The position numbers were made by a program, and so were the translations under genes. Below the pieces are notes generated by a model, which ran no database searches, was not told where the DNA came from, and saw nothing but the letters and a program-made list of their open reading frames with translations. From Elephas maximus indicus (lineage: Eukaryota; Chordata; Mammalia; Proboscidea; Elephantidae): a DNA stretch of 64,000 nt. Positions 11,601-26,600 of the stretch are shown here, piece by piece. How positions within the stretch are numbered: the first letter of the stretch is position 1; each line of letters opens with the position of its first letter. The stretch covers positions 99,214,480 to 99,278,479 of the forward strand of contig NC_064825.1 in the NCBI RefSeq assembly GCF_024166365.1, given 5' to 3'.

Positions 11601-14600
11601 AAAGAGGTCTTTTGCAGCATGTTTGCCCAATGCAATGCGTCATTTGATTTCTTGACTGCTGCTTCCATTGGTGTTGATTGTGGATCCAAGTAAAATGAAA
11701 TCCTTGACAATTTCAGGCTTTTCTCTCTTTATCATGATGTTGCTTATTGGTCCAGTTGTGAGGATTTTTGTTTTCTTTATGTTAAGGTGTAATCCATACT
11801 GAAGGCTGTAGTCTTTGTTTTTCATCAGTAAGTGCTTCAAGTCCTCTTCACTTTCAGCAAGCAAGGTTGGGTCGTGTGAGTGAGGCTGGTCGTTAATGAG
11901 CCTTCCTCCAATCTTGATGCCTCGTTCTTCTTCACATAGTCCAGCTTCTCGGATTATTTGCTCAGCATACAGATTGAATAAGTATGCGAAAGGATATGAC
12001 CCTGACATGTTTCATGATTTTAAACCACACAGTATCCCCTTATTCTGTTGGAACAACTGCCCTTTGGTGTATGTACAGGTTCCACATGAGCACATTTAGT
12101 GTTTTGGAATTCCCATTCTTTGAAGCGTTATCTGTAATTTGTTATGATCCGCACAATGGAATGCCTTTGCATAGCCAATAAAACGCAGGTAAACATTATT
12201 TTGGTATTCTCTGCTTTCTGCCAAGATCTGTCTGATATCAGCAATGATATCCCTTGTCCCATATCCCCTTCTGAATACAGGTTGAATTTCTGGCAGTTCC
12301 CTGTTGATGTACTGCTGCAGCTGTTTTCGAATGACCTTCAGCAAAATTTTACTTGCGTTTGATATTAATGATATTGTTCAATAATTTCCACATTTGATGG
12401 GATCACCTTTCTTTGGAATTGGCGTAAATGTGGATCTCTTCCAGTCGGTTGGCCGGGTAGCTGTCTTCCAAATGTCTTGGCATAGGTGAGTGAGCACCTC
12501 CAGTGCTGCATCCTTTGTTGAAACATCTCAGGTGGTATTCCATCAGTTCCTGGAGGCTTGTTTTTTGCTAATACCTTCAGTGCAGCTTAGACTTCTTCCT
12601 TTGCTACCACTGGTTCTTGATCATATGCTGTCTCCTGAAATGGCTGAACGTCGACCAATTCTTTTTGGTACCGGGACTCTGTGCTAGGTACTGGGAAACA
12701 GAACAACAGTCCTGTCCTTGTCTCTAAGGTACCCACAGTCTAGTAAATTAAGTAGACATGTGAACAGATAAATTTCAATCCTGTACCTTATAAAACAGTA
12801 GACTCATATTAAGGTCTAGTGGTAGCACAGAGGACAAGTTGAGCAACATCATTTAAGTACACTAAAGGTCAAGGAAGATTTAGAGAATGTGATGCTAAGC
12901 TGAGATTTTGAAGGACGAATGAATTTTCCATTGGACCAAAGGTGGCAGTGGGTTGGAATGGGAGCACTGGGTAGCAGGGAGGCATTCCAGTGTGTAGGCA
13001 AGCTTGGGGTTAGAAACGTGGTACATGCAGGAGATTGTAAGCGGTTTATAGTTGCTGGAGGACAGTGAGTTGGTGGAAACTGACAGGAGATAGAGCTCAA
13101 TCACAAGGGCCTTGAAGGCTGTGCTAAAAGGTTGATGTGGAGCCATGGAAGGATTTTAGTCAGAGGAGGAACCTCATTAGACATTATCTTTGACAGCAGC
13201 AGAAGCTCAGGGCCCTGGTATTTATTGCTATTTGTTAGCTTTATCCCTTATTCCGAAGTCTCCGCCTGGGTGCTCTATTTGGCACCCCTTTGTGTGATAG
13301 GTTCCTGAATCATATCAGCCTAAATCTTGGATGACATATAAAGGGAGAGAATCAGAATTTATTTTATGTCACTGTTCATCTCCATGGCCTGATGCTGTCA
13401 GGGTTCTGTTTCCAGTGCCATTAATGAGGTACCATCGTTGTACCCTTTATCTCAGTGACAGAAATGCTCATTCTGCTCCCTCATAGTTAAGTAATTTTGT
13501 TGAGCCAGAATTTCGGAAGCTCAAAAGGACAGCCCTTCTACTGGGTGGAGCGTATTGTTTTGCCTGATACACATCTCTTTCCTTTGTTTCCGTAGCAGAG
13601 CGGGTGTGTATGAGATCAGCCTGTCACCCACAGGTGTGTCTAGGTAAGTGAATCCTCAGTAGAAAATGGCTGGACTTTTTCCATTAACTTAAGGTCTCTT
13701 AAAGTATTTTACTCCCTCACTTGACATAGGTAACTTCTGCCCCTTAAATTCTTGGGGAGCAGGAATTTGGTAATGACTCCTTTTTATATAGCACTTCTAG
13801 CTTCAGAACATTTTCATGGTCTCTCTGTCAAGTATAGTAACTCTTACGTCCCTGGTTTTTCAGATGAATAATTGAGGACTAAGGAGATTAAGTATTTTTT
13901 TCCAAGGCCAAATAGTAGCTTAATATTAGAGTTGAGTCTAACCTCAATTTCTGCACTGTGGGACTTTCTGCTCCATTAGGGTGGATTTCAAGAAAATGAA
14001 GGAATAGACTCTTTAAGGTGTATTAGGTGTTAGTCATTGTTTTAAAAACATTTTGAAAGCATTTCCTTAATGTTTGCATATGCTAATTGTCACTATAAAA
14101 TACTGAGACATTTAAAATTAATGTATCAGAACTTACATATCTAAATGAATTAGCCTACTTCTAATTCTGCTAGACTTGGAAGGCTGTGTCATCAGTCCAG
14201 TGGTGCTTCCATTGTTCATAATCCTTCTTGGAACCTCCCCTTTAAAGCAAGTTTAACAGTCACACAAGAAAATCACTTCCATTATTTTGTTCACATCTCA
14301 TTGTTCATCAGCTATGAGCTTCAGATGGCTTTTTCAGAAAATCGGATGCACCTTCAAAGAGCGAAGATTAGCTACCATCAAGGCTATTCAAGAGAATGTT
14401 CCATGGGCTTTCAGAACACTTCTTTTTTTTTTTAGTCGTTAAGCATTTTTTAATTTTTTAGTAGCTTTATTGAGGTATAATTGACATAGAATAAACTGCA
14501 CATATTTGAAGTGTACAATATAAGCTTGAGCATAGGTATACACCCATGAATCTATTACCACAACTAAGATATCAAATGTATCCCAAAAAGCCTATTGTCA

Positions 14601-17600
14601 TCAAGTTGATTTCAACCCATAGTGACCCCACGTGACTACTCCATAGTCAGCTAAGATACCAGTATTGGTCTCTTCCCATCCCAGCAACGGAGAGTGCAGA
14701 AAACCAAAGACCCAAGGGAGCAGTTAGTCCAAAGGACTAACAGACCACATGAACCACAGCCTACATGACCCCAAGAGCAGAAGAACTGGATGGTGCCCAG
14801 TTACTACCACTGGCTTGCTCTGACTGGGATCACAGCAGAGGGTCCCAGACAGAGCAGGAGAAAAATATAGAACAAAAAATCAAATTCGTAAAGAAGACCA
14901 GACTCACTGGTCTGACAGAGACTGGAGGAACCCCCGAGACCATGGCCCTAAGACATGCTTCTGACCTGGAAGTGAAGCCATTCCCAGAGACAGACCTGTA
15001 AAATAAATAATGATAAATAATAACACCCAAGAGGAATGTGTTCCTTAGAACAATCGATTATATGAGATCAAAAGGCCAACATTTGCCCAAAAGCAGACAT
15101 GAGAAGGCAGGAAGGAGTAGAACATTCAGACAAAAGGAAATGGGGAACCCAGGGTGGAAATGGGGAGAGTGCTGACACACTGAGGGGAACGCCTCCAATG
15201 TCGTGGAATACGGAACATTTCTTAAGGAGATCCAAAAATATTTTTAGCTGATTTGGCGTTGTTGCAATAAGCATATTTTAAGTGACAGAAAGATTCCTCA
15301 TTTAGATACGTTTATTTTGATATAGTTGTATAATGATCTCCAGCTTTCCCTAGAATTGGCCTAGTCTTAGAAGACTGCCAGTTGTTAAAATAAGACGGGG
15401 TCAGGTATTTTACTAGTTATTTCATTTGCTTCTCACAATGACCTGATGGGGTGGATACTATCTTCATGTTACTGATGAGAAAACTGAGGCTCAGAGAGGT
15501 TAAGTAACTTGCTCAAGGCTCCACAGCTAAGCAGTGCCGGAGCAGTATTTAAACCATGATCTGTTTGATTAGCTTAAAAAAAAAAAAAAGAAAGAAAGCC
15601 TTCATGCATCCTTTCATCCTCTACTGCTCTCGTATTTGTCTTAACTGAGGAATTTATTTTATGTAAGGAACATCATGACTTGGGCAGTAGATACTAGGCT
15701 CTGCTTTGCTTGCCATGGGAAATGTGGCAAAATGATTTCATCTCTCCATTAAAGGAAGCATCCAGATGAATTTATTCCTCTAACAATTAGAGTCTAACCT
15801 ATCTTTTCCGTGTTCTTTAGTTAATGATGGTTCTTTCTGCATCAAGGGTGTGTTTGTATCCTGGCTTTGTTGACTTCAAGGAAGCAGACTGGATATTGGA
15901 ACAGCTTTGTCAGGATGTTCCCTGGAAACAGAGGACTGGCATCAGAGAGGGTAAGTGCGTTTCTGAGATTGTAGTTGTTGCTGCCTGGCCTCTGTCACCA
16001 AAGTGTTTTCTAATGCTGTTGCCTCTTCTCACCACCACCGGTCTTAAACAGAGGTCTAAAACTTAACTGAGACCCTAAGGATGAGTAGGAATTAGCCAAA
16101 GGGAAGAAGGAAGAAACAGCAAGTGGAGGCCCAGAGATCAGAGAGAACATGGAAGGGGGAGGGGGGTGGAAGTTGGTTTGGCAGAACTGTGATTGACATT
16201 TATCTCCCTTTGTCTTTGTTCACTGCCTTTATTAGTTCAAGTGGTGCCAGTGTTCCTCTTTCTTCGTACAAACTTCTGCAGCTTTCTTGTTTCTCGTCCT
16301 GTTTGGCACACTTCCTTTTGCTATCCTTCTTACCTACGTTTTATTCTCATTTCTCTTTCATCAGAACAGTCTAGTCTCCTTTGGTTTCAGCATCTGCACT
16401 CTCCTGAGCTTGTGAGAAAGACACCCCTTACCTGTTGCCGTCGAGTTTATTCCAACTCATGGCAACCCTATGGGACAGAGTAGAACTGCCCCATAGGGCT
16501 TCTGTGGAGCGGCTGGTGGATTCAAACTGCTGACCTTTTGGTTAGCAGTTGAACTCCTAACCACTTTGCCACCGGCTTTCCAAGGTTGACACACCATAGC
16601 TTATTAACTGACTTGGCACCTATTCTGTGGGTATCCACAAGCATCAGTACCTGTTATACCAAAGATGGTCACTGGGGGGCATCTGTACCCTAACATAGAA
16701 TTTTCTTTCTGGCCCAACGAGGGAATTTAAATTTTCTATAAAAAGAGGCAAAGTATACACAGGCTTCATTTTTGTGACTCAGATATGAGAATACGAGACA
16801 GCTTTTTCAGGGCGGCCTTCTTCCAAGTGTTTCCACAGGAGGACTTTCGGTGACAGACTTGGCTTCGATTATTGGCTCTGTCATTCAAAATAATTACTAA
16901 TTTTAAGCAAATTCCAGTTAAGTAACTCTCTGGTCCTTGGTTTTCTTCTCTGTGTAATGGAACTAATAATAAGATCAACATAAGATTGTTGTGATAATTA
17001 AATGAATAATGCATGGTAAGTTCTTAATAGAATACCTGTTGTATGGCAAGCCTTCAGTGCATGTTAGCTGCTGCTTTATAATTCTTATTGCTGTTGTGGT
17101 TGATGTCAGTTGTGGGAAAAATAACGGACCTGTGGATAGCTCCCTCTCTACATATATTTGAATATCAACTTCTGACTAAAATCAACCACATGCTATAGTT
17201 GGACAGAGTACCTTTTTCTTCATTTGAAATCAAAAGGGCTTGTATAACAATGGACACATGGATGAGCAGTTTGTCTTGTTTCTAGATACGGACGTTGGTG
17301 ACACAAATTCCTGCCTATAAGGGTTAGATGCCCAAATATCCTGCATTTTGAAACCTTCCTTAGTCTGAGCCCTGCTGTGCCTCAGTGTGACTCCTTCACT
17401 CTTGTTTATGTCATCACTGACGTAAACAAACCACACACATTCTCATCTCAGTCTTAGGCAATGTGCTTCCTGCCAAAGTGCCTTCTCTTCCTTTTGGCTC
17501 TTCCTTGTTTTACTCCTCAAACCCCAAGTTTTCTTTGAAGTTGGAACCTTGGGTCCGAGTCCACCCTTACTCTTCCTTTGTGTTTCCGAGAGCTTCTTGC

Positions 17601-20600
17601 ATGTTGCAAGGCACAAAGTTGGGAGTCAGTAGGTACACCTTAAATAGCACTAAATCGTTTCAAAGGCCCTGTATTTTCTTTCTTAGATATAACTTATCAG
17701 CAACCAAGACTTACAGCATGGTATGGAGAACTTCCTTACACTTATTCAAGAGTCACTATGGAACCAAATCCTCACGTATGTTGGAATATTCTTGTTGGTA
17801 TGGTTTTATAGACTATATACTATAAACGTAGAGTATTATAAGGAAGCTACCTTGCAGAGATGCATGACGGCTCCTAGTTCAAACAGTCCTCTGGAGTTAC
17901 ACATTGAGCCTTTGTAGTTTTTACCCTTTATGTGCTTTTGCTGTATAGATGAACTCGGAGGATGTGAAAAAACAGTATCTAGAGTTAACTGGAACCAGAG
18001 TCCAGGATTTTGGGAGAAAGCAACATTTCTTTTCCTAATCTTCCCCTTCCCCAAGCTTATCTGGCCGTAACCCTCCTGTGTGCTCCCTGGTATACATTTG
18101 CTGTGGGGCCAAGGTGCTGTGTCGTCTGGTGAGGTCAGACTGTCTCTTTCCCTTTCCTCCTCAAGCCCTTTTGCTGTTTGTGAAAAGACCTGTTTTTTTG
18201 TTTGTTTATTTGTTTTTTACTTTGTGTTCATTCTTTGGCTGCAGCTCTCAGACTTTCAACTTACTGTTGCTTTGGCCTGTTTCTACTGCTTCTTTTGTTT
18301 TTAAAATGTTCCATGACACTAGATGGATATTCTAGTATGTAAATTGACAAGATATTCTAGTATATAAATTAAGCTTGTCCAGAGGATGGAGTCAGGGGCC
18401 AAGAAATAGCTCACTGTTTAGCCCCTGGAATCTTGCCTTTAGCAAAGAATGTTAAGCTTTATTGAAAGAGACATTGAAGAAAATGGTTTTGCTTATGGCA
18501 TTGGGATAAACAGAAATGTAACATATTTTAGAGCTTCCAGTGACTTGTAATCACAAACTACCACTTTACTAAGATGTCCACAGATAAAACGTTGGCTAGG
18601 GCTACAATGGCTTTCTTATGTAAGGAGACATCTGGCGGCTGTGGTTTCTAGGCTGCATTTCGAATGTGACCCAGGGAAGTATTGTGACCCTTTATATCTG
18701 AGGTTGATTTGGAAATAGACAGAACTGAATTAGGCCAGTCCGATGTAGACTGCTACCCATGTTTTTGTCAAAATTAATTTACCTTCATGTCAACAGTCAT
18801 AGTAGAGAAGTTGAGGATTAAATGGCCTCTGGAGAGGTTCTTTCTCATTCATCCTTGTTAATCTTTTCGAACAGGGTTTTCCAACCTTGGGACAATTGAC
18901 ATTTTAGGCCGAATAATTCTTTGTTATGGAGTGCTGTCCTGTGCATTGTGGGGTATTGAGCAGTATCCCTGACCTTTACCCACTAGATGCCAGTAGTGCC
19001 CCCCACTCAAACGTGACAACAAAAAATGTCTCCAGATATTGGCAAACATCCACTGGGGGGCAAAATCATGCCTAGTTGAGAACCACTATTTTAGAATAAA
19101 CACAAGGCACACAGGATCTGCTGAGTGAAATAGCCTCTTAATGGGGGCATTTTGACATCTCGTCAAAAGAATTTAGTGACAATCTTTTTTATGATGTAAG
19201 TAATAAGTGTTTATTTTTGAAAGTTTAGAAACTGCAGATAAGCACAAAGTTGTTGTTATGTGCCTTCTCGAGTCGATTCTGACTCGTAGCAACCCTATAT
19301 GACAGTGTAGAACTGCCCCATTGGGTTTCCTAGGCTGTAATCTTTATGGGAGCAGATTGCTGGGTCTTCAGTCCCGTGGAGCCCTTGGTGGGTTCAAATG
19401 CCAGCCTTTCAGGTAGCAGCCAATACTTTACCGTTGCACCACCAGGGCTTCATAAGAAGAATATTAAAATATGTGATAATTGCGCCACTTGATGTTTTTG
19501 TTCCAAAACTTTATTTTAGGCAAATATACATAGAGAATTTTTTTCCATAAAATAAAATAATTATGTATACTGTGTTTCACATATGAGACTTCGTCTTATG
19601 TACTGTGGACATATTATCAGGAGGGACTAGTCCCTAGAGAAGGATTATCATGCTTGGTAAAGTAGAGGGTCAGTGAAAAAGAGGAAGACTCTTAATGAGA
19701 TGGATTACACAGTGGCTGCAATAGTGGGCTCAAAAATAGCAACAATTATGAGGATGGTGCAGGACGGACAGTATTGTGTTCTGTTGTACACAGGGTCACT
19801 ATGAGTCGGGGTCAACTCCACAGCACATAACAGCAACAGCATGTTTCATTTACCGTGTTTTTACGTAAATAATGCATGCTTTCTACGTTTGTTTGCCAGC
19901 TGCACCTTCCCCCCCACGAGGTATTTTTGTAAGCATGTTATGCTAATTTTTTTTTTTTTTTAACAGCAGCATGTAGAAAAAAATTGGCACGAGTGCTTTT
20001 GAAAATATCTTGCGAGGAGGAGGGCATGGTTGGCAAACAAAATGTAGAAGGCACACGTTATTTGCATAAAAATACAGTAACAGTATATCATTAACATGTT
20101 TTAGTATCATTAAATATTCTCCTACAATATAATATTTAATGGCTGTATAATCCAAACCAAAACCAAACCCAGTGCCGTCGAGTCAATTCTGACTCATAGT
20201 GACCGTATAGTATCCCATAATCTACGTATACCATAATTTATTCAAACAAGTCCCTTTTGTTGGCTATTAAGGGTCTCAAATTAGAATTCTTTAATTTGGA
20301 TTTGGTTGGTTCATAATTTTGTATGTATTGCTTATAGATGTAATGTATTTGTATACCACCTTGAGAAAAATCAAAAGTGATGCCCCTCTCGGCATTTTTT
20401 AAAGGGAGATTTACTAATGTATGTATATGTGTGTTGAGGGCACTTGTTTAATTTTAAAATTGAAGTATTACCTCAAAGTTAATCATAGGTTTTTAAACTC
20501 CCTTAGTCTTTGTTCAGATTAAGTCTTTCCTGAACCCTATGTATAAAAAATATAGGCTGGGAGCCCCACCAACTTGACCCCTTTCCCCTACTGTAGTCGC

Positions 20601-23600
20601 AGAGACACCTCTGTGATAACCCAGGACTCTACCAAACACTGTTTGAAATCCACTGAATAGGTCCTTTGACTTCTGTGATTCATATTTTCTCATACTTTTT
20701 TTCCTTAAGTGTCTTTTAAGGATAGAATGTCTTCACTGAACAGCGAGATGACACTGAATTTTAATTTAGGCATTCAGTTCTGAGGGATCTGCATAGAGTA
20801 TTGGGTTGGAGAGTCTAAATTTAGTTCCCCAGTTCATTATTCCCTTTTTTCTCCTTTTCTGCTTCACCACCAGAAATAACCAAGGAAAAAAATACATACC
20901 CACTTAGAAACATAATGCAAATGTCATGTTATCACAGTGCTTGGTACCTAAGCAAGTCGGGATTGCTAATTAGTTTCTCAGCACATTGCAGAAAAGCTGT
21001 TTTCTTCCTTTACATTCTTGTTTTCCTTATTGACTGTGTAATTCTAGTATCTGATCTTTGTCTCCATGGAGTTAAGTTTAAAGCCATAAAATAAATAGGA
21101 ATGCAGCTGCCTAACATTATTATTAGAATTTCTCTTTAGAATTTATTCTCTTAAACATAGGAAAAGTACCTGTATGATTTTTGAGTTTTGAGCTGAACTG
21201 GCTGCCATTTTCATGGCCCAGTTTTGCTTGAAAGAATAGACAAGCTGTGGTTATTTAGACTTGAGCATTCAGCATTTTCTGATAAATGAAGTGAGTTTCA
21301 AGCAAAACAGTGGACAGAATTTGCTACTAATGATAAAATTTTGAGTTTTCAAGCAAAAATGAGAGCGTTGGAAAGCCTGTATCCTCTGTTTTGGGTCTTA
21401 CTTAGACTTTTCTGGTGAGATTAGTGATAATATTAATGAATGTGATTTTTTTGTTATTTTACGTTGAAATGTGTCAACATTTAGAAGATCTACGTAACTA
21501 GTGAACCAGTGTTTTCCAGATGACCAGTGCTCAGTGTTACAAAATCATGCAAGGTGAAAAGATCATTCAAAATGCAAGCTAGGCCAGTGGATTTAAACAT
21601 CACAGAATATGAAGACCTTATTGATAGGATTTCAGATTCCACATTGCAGCTAACCATTAAGAAACTAGCATTTTGAGTTTTGGTATAGTATCAAAGTAGA
21701 ATATCTACAATTATTTGAAAATGCTGTAAAATACTCTTTGTTTTTCCAACTACATATGTATATGAAGCCAATTGATATTCTTCACCTACAACAATATATT
21801 GTAGCAGATTGAGTGCAGAAAGAGATAAGAAAATCAGTTCTCTTCTGTTAAGGCAGACATTAAGAGATGTGTAAACCAGGGCCACTCTTCTTACCAAATG
21901 TTTGTATTGGGAAATATAGTTATTTCTCATTAAAAGAATATGTTAACATGCAGTGAGTTTATTATTGTTTTTTAAATGAGTTAATTCAATAGTTTAATTT
22001 TTTTTTTCTGTTTTAATATTAAATATGCCAAGTATCAATAGCTATAGCACCTATATAAACAAAAGTTCTTTGGGGTCCTCTATAACTTTTAATAGTATAA
22101 AGGTTAAGAACCATTGTCCTAAAGGAGGCTCTTTACTGTAAAGCACTTGAGATTTCTGGGAGGAAAGACACAATTCTAGCAAGAACCTATTCAAGCTGTA
22201 CACCCTAAGGTCAAGAGTCATAGCTTCCTGTAGTATACGTGACAAGACAGTAATTTTCTGCAGGTTGCAAATATAAACTCCATTAAGTGAACTCATTGCC
22301 CAATAGGAAAGGTAGTGAAATCAGTTTAGATATTCTATAGCTCACAGCTTATATGCTTATTAATAAGGGCATGTCATGATTACCGTTCTGTAGAAAAAGA
22401 ATTTTTTTCCACTTAAAGTTCTGTTTTTTGGAAGTTAACCATTCTGGAAATATTAAATATCTTTTTTACAAAGCAATTCTGCCATTCGTGATAAACTAGG
22501 AATAGAATGCACAGGGGACCACCCAGAAGGAAAGTTGTTGCGCTCTTCACGCTTAAGTCTGTATCTGCTATCCATCTGGTGGCATGTCACCTGTGGCAGC
22601 ACACCAGATTTGGTGCTCCACTTACTGCCTTAAGGACTTACCAAGGTGCCTGTCCTGAATATGCTGACATTTGCTTCTCTGCCAGGGTCATGTATTTCAC
22701 AAGGACAGGATGAGATGGGTGGATAGGCTCTGCTCCTCATGGCATTTCTGTACCAAATTTAGTACCTTTATAAAATTGCAGAGGTCACCTTGCTTCAAAA
22801 AAGAAATAATGGGAGGGGATTAAACTGCTGTTCTTGCCTTCTGTTTATTGCATTCCAAGTGTTTTGCTTACTCCATGTCCCCTTTATAACTCAACTGATT
22901 TTGCTCTTTATTTCTCTTTTTCCATGTGGTTGTCACTTTGTGTGACTATCTGCCCCATTTCTTGGCCCGTTGGTTGCAGTGGCATCCTGTGCTGAGCATA
23001 CTGAAGAACCGCATCGAAGAAAACACTGGCCACACCTTCAACTCCTTACTCTGCAATCTTTATCGAAATGAGAAGGACAGTGTGGACTGGCACAGCGATG
23101 ATGAACCCTCATTAGGGAGGTGCCCCATCATTGCTTCACTCAGCTTTGGTGCCACACGCACTTTTGAGATGAGGAAGAAGCCCCCACCAGTGAGTATTCT
23201 CCTGTTTTATGCTCTTCCTGCCTCCTGTGATTCTGCATAAAAGGTAGAGTTCCTAAAAGTTCCTATTTTAAGATTTAGAAGACAGTAGTGTGTGTTTTGT
23301 TGATGAAACATTTTCAGTTAGTTGCTTACGCTATGGCTGACTTTTGACACCCAAGGTGTCCATTCATTCATTTATTCATCCAACAGGAATTGCCACCTTT
23401 GCGTCAGGTGCTGGGGGCTCATTGCCAAGTAGTGCAGGTGCATTGATGGAAAGGATAGACAGTCCCTGTCTTCATGGAGATGTAGTCTAGCAGGGCAGAT
23501 AGGTATTACTAACCACTCAAACAATTGCAGTTGTGAAAAAAATGCTGTAAGGAGGGCTTCTAAAGGAATGACCCAAGCTGGTGGAAGCAAGAAGGGAAAG

Positions 23601-26600
23601 GAAGGAGGCTTAAGGAACATGCCCCCGCAGAAGCCTTTATTTTAAGTAAGTGTTCTTCATGGTAATGTTGCTATTTTTCTATCAGGGAGCATCACATGCG
23701 TCCTCATTGCCTTCTCGGCAATGAAATATTAAGCTTTAACACTTTTGTAGAGAGGAACTCAAGCCAGGTTGTCAGAGGGAATGGTCTGTCCACATGTAGG
23801 TGGAAAATCAGTGACTAAACTGACTATATAATAACTTCAGTTTTTCACCCCAGTTCTTACTAGATTATGATATAGGAAGAATATTAGGGCTATTAATTTT
23901 TTTTAATCAAAAAGGGACTAAGATGTGTAATCAGCGTCAGTGGATTGTGTATGTAGAAAATGTTGAATTGGCGAATGTTTTGTCTTTCGTTTTTAGTGTT
24001 TATTCTTTTTGTAATTTTTTTTTGTTGTTGCTGTATTCTAGGTGAAAGTTTACTGAGCAGATTAGTTTCTCATTAAACGACACAGATTGTTTTGTGACAT
24101 TGGTTGCCAACCCTGCAATGTATCAACGCTCTCCCTTCTCTAACCCGGGTTCCTTGTTTCCATTCATCCAGTTTTACTGTCCCTTCCTGCCTTCTTGTCT
24201 TTGCTTTTGGGCTGGTGTGCCCATTCGTCTCATATACATGATTGAACTATGAATCACATCCCTCACATCCCTATAGACCTGTCTGATCTTTGGCTGAAGG
24301 GTGAACCTCGGGAGTAACTTCAGTACTGAATTAAAAGGGTGTCTGGGGGCCGTAGTCTTGGTGTTTCTCCAGTCTCTGTCAGACCTGCAAATCTGGTCTT
24401 TATGAATTGGTGGCTATTTTGTTGTGTATTTTTATGCCACAATTTTTTTTTTTTTTTTTAATGCGGGGAAAAAGGACTAAGGTAGAAAGGTAGTAGGAAC
24501 TCCAAGAAAAAAACAGATCTCCCCCAGATTATCTTGTTTCCAGGGTTTGTGTCTTTTCCTAACAAGATTCCCCATCTTTCAGCTTGTAATGTTAAACCAG
24601 ACCCAGTTGCTGTGGAAGGTCTACAGGCTGTTTATTGACTATGACCTAATCCAGACCACGTACTTATTAGTCAGTTAGTGCTCTTGTCTGTTCTTCATCA
24701 GATAACCTCTCTGAGAACAAAATTAATGCTGGGCTGTTTTCTTGACATGCTTCCTGGGTTTCCAAACACGGTATTTTGAAGCATATTGAGTTATTTTGCA
24801 AATATGCCATTAAGTACCTTTTGTTGGTACAGTTTCTCTTGATTGGATTTTCTTTGCCTTTGTTTAGATAGAAACTTGGGGCATGTTAGGGGATTGTTAG
24901 TTGCCAGTAACTTGTTGAGTGAACTTACTCACTGAACCCTTTAAATAGCCATTGCAGTTTTCATTGGCAGTCAGCTCTCTCTGTATCAAGGAGTACTACT
25001 TGAGACTCAAACTATCCAACCTTTATCGTATTCGTTTTAGGTATGATTATGTTTCTGTACACAGGCTTCCACTCAGTTAAATCCGGAGGTCACACCATGC
25101 GAAGAATTCATCCAGCCTTCAGGAAAACTCCTGTTATATGAAAACCAGAGAAGCATCATATATTTCTCCTTTAAGTTCAGACCTTCTCCTCAAGCCAGAC
25201 ATATAAAATATTGACTCTGTTCCAGGCATAGCCCTAGGAGCTGGGGCTGTAGCCATGAATGAGTAAGTTGAAGTCATCTTTCTCCACCTGGAGTTTATGA
25301 CCCAGCACATGTAGTGCTGTGCCTTCCCCATGGAGCTATTCATCCCTTCTTCCAGTTGCAAACAAGCCATAATATCCAGTATCATCTCTGGTGTAATCTT
25401 GGTCCTCAGGTCTTTGTAGTTATTTTCTTTGTTGCTGAGTATTCAAGTATTCAGTAGCAATTTTTTTATACACAGGCATTCACCACTACCTCCCTGTTTT
25501 AAAATTTTTGGCTTATTTATGGATTTGGAGCTTAAGAACTCCAGAAGCGTGCTTCTCTGGATAATTAGTTTTACTGTATAGTTGCCAACTATTAAGCGTT
25601 AGCGATATTCTGGTGCCCAGAAATGCCCCATTTCTTGTCCTCTCCAGGCAGCCGAAGCTCTTCATTTTCTATATAAAAACATTATTCAGTTGATTCTTGT
25701 TATAGTAGTTATATTATGTAAAGTTCCTGTGAATGTTGAATTAGTGAATACCAAACCAGCCCTGTGCATCAGATGAGTCAAATTTTTCACCACTCGGCAC
25801 ATGCCCCTGAATGCTTGTGAAAGCATTGCAAGTATTGATTTTGGGGTTACAAATAAATTTTAGGGGGTAGGCAAGTTTGCAAATACAGAGTCCACAGATA
25901 ATGAGGATTGACTCTACATGGTAATCAAGAGCTATTTCTTGGTAATGTACTTCATCTCTGTGATAGGTTGATGTGTGGACTGAGAGCATAACTAGCACAT
26001 ACACATTGTTTCTGAGGGAAATTGTATGGAACAAAATCTGTGTTTAAGAGGGAGACTGCCTCTTCTGAAGTTTTATCTTTTCCTTGGGGCTTCTTGGAGT
26101 CTGTTTTGATGAACACAAGTGAAAGCACAGGCCGTGAAATGCTAATTTCAAAATGTGGTAAAATCCCTTTAATTATCTGGCAGTAGCAAGAGAATCTTCA
26201 CTGTAACTATGGTAGCTGATTTGATGAAAATACACAGCTAATGAGTAAGAAAATTTGAGCTCTTAAAACAAAGTCGGCTGTGGAAACGGACTTTGGAAGA
26301 AATATATGTCAGTACCTCAAGCTATTGACTCTAGTACTTTAGGGTTGCCTGCTCAGTCTTAACTGTGATTGAGTTTGATGCAATTTTTTGCGTGTCTCTC
26401 CAATTCTGGCTTTTGTTTAAGATGAAGCAATTGACTATTAATATATTTGAAATTAAAATCATGCATTAGTGAGTATAGCTTTAAAATGACCTTTTTAAAA
26501 GATCCTATGTATTTTATTCTTTAGTAAATAGCACCCAAGTTTAAACTTTTGGCAAGACTCCTCCAGGTGTCGCTAACAGATTCCAAAAATCTAGGGCTTC

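Noticed and set aside
22507..22713. 68-aa open frame in intron 7
   Set aside because: Short, no homology recognised, inside an intron with no signs of a second gene.
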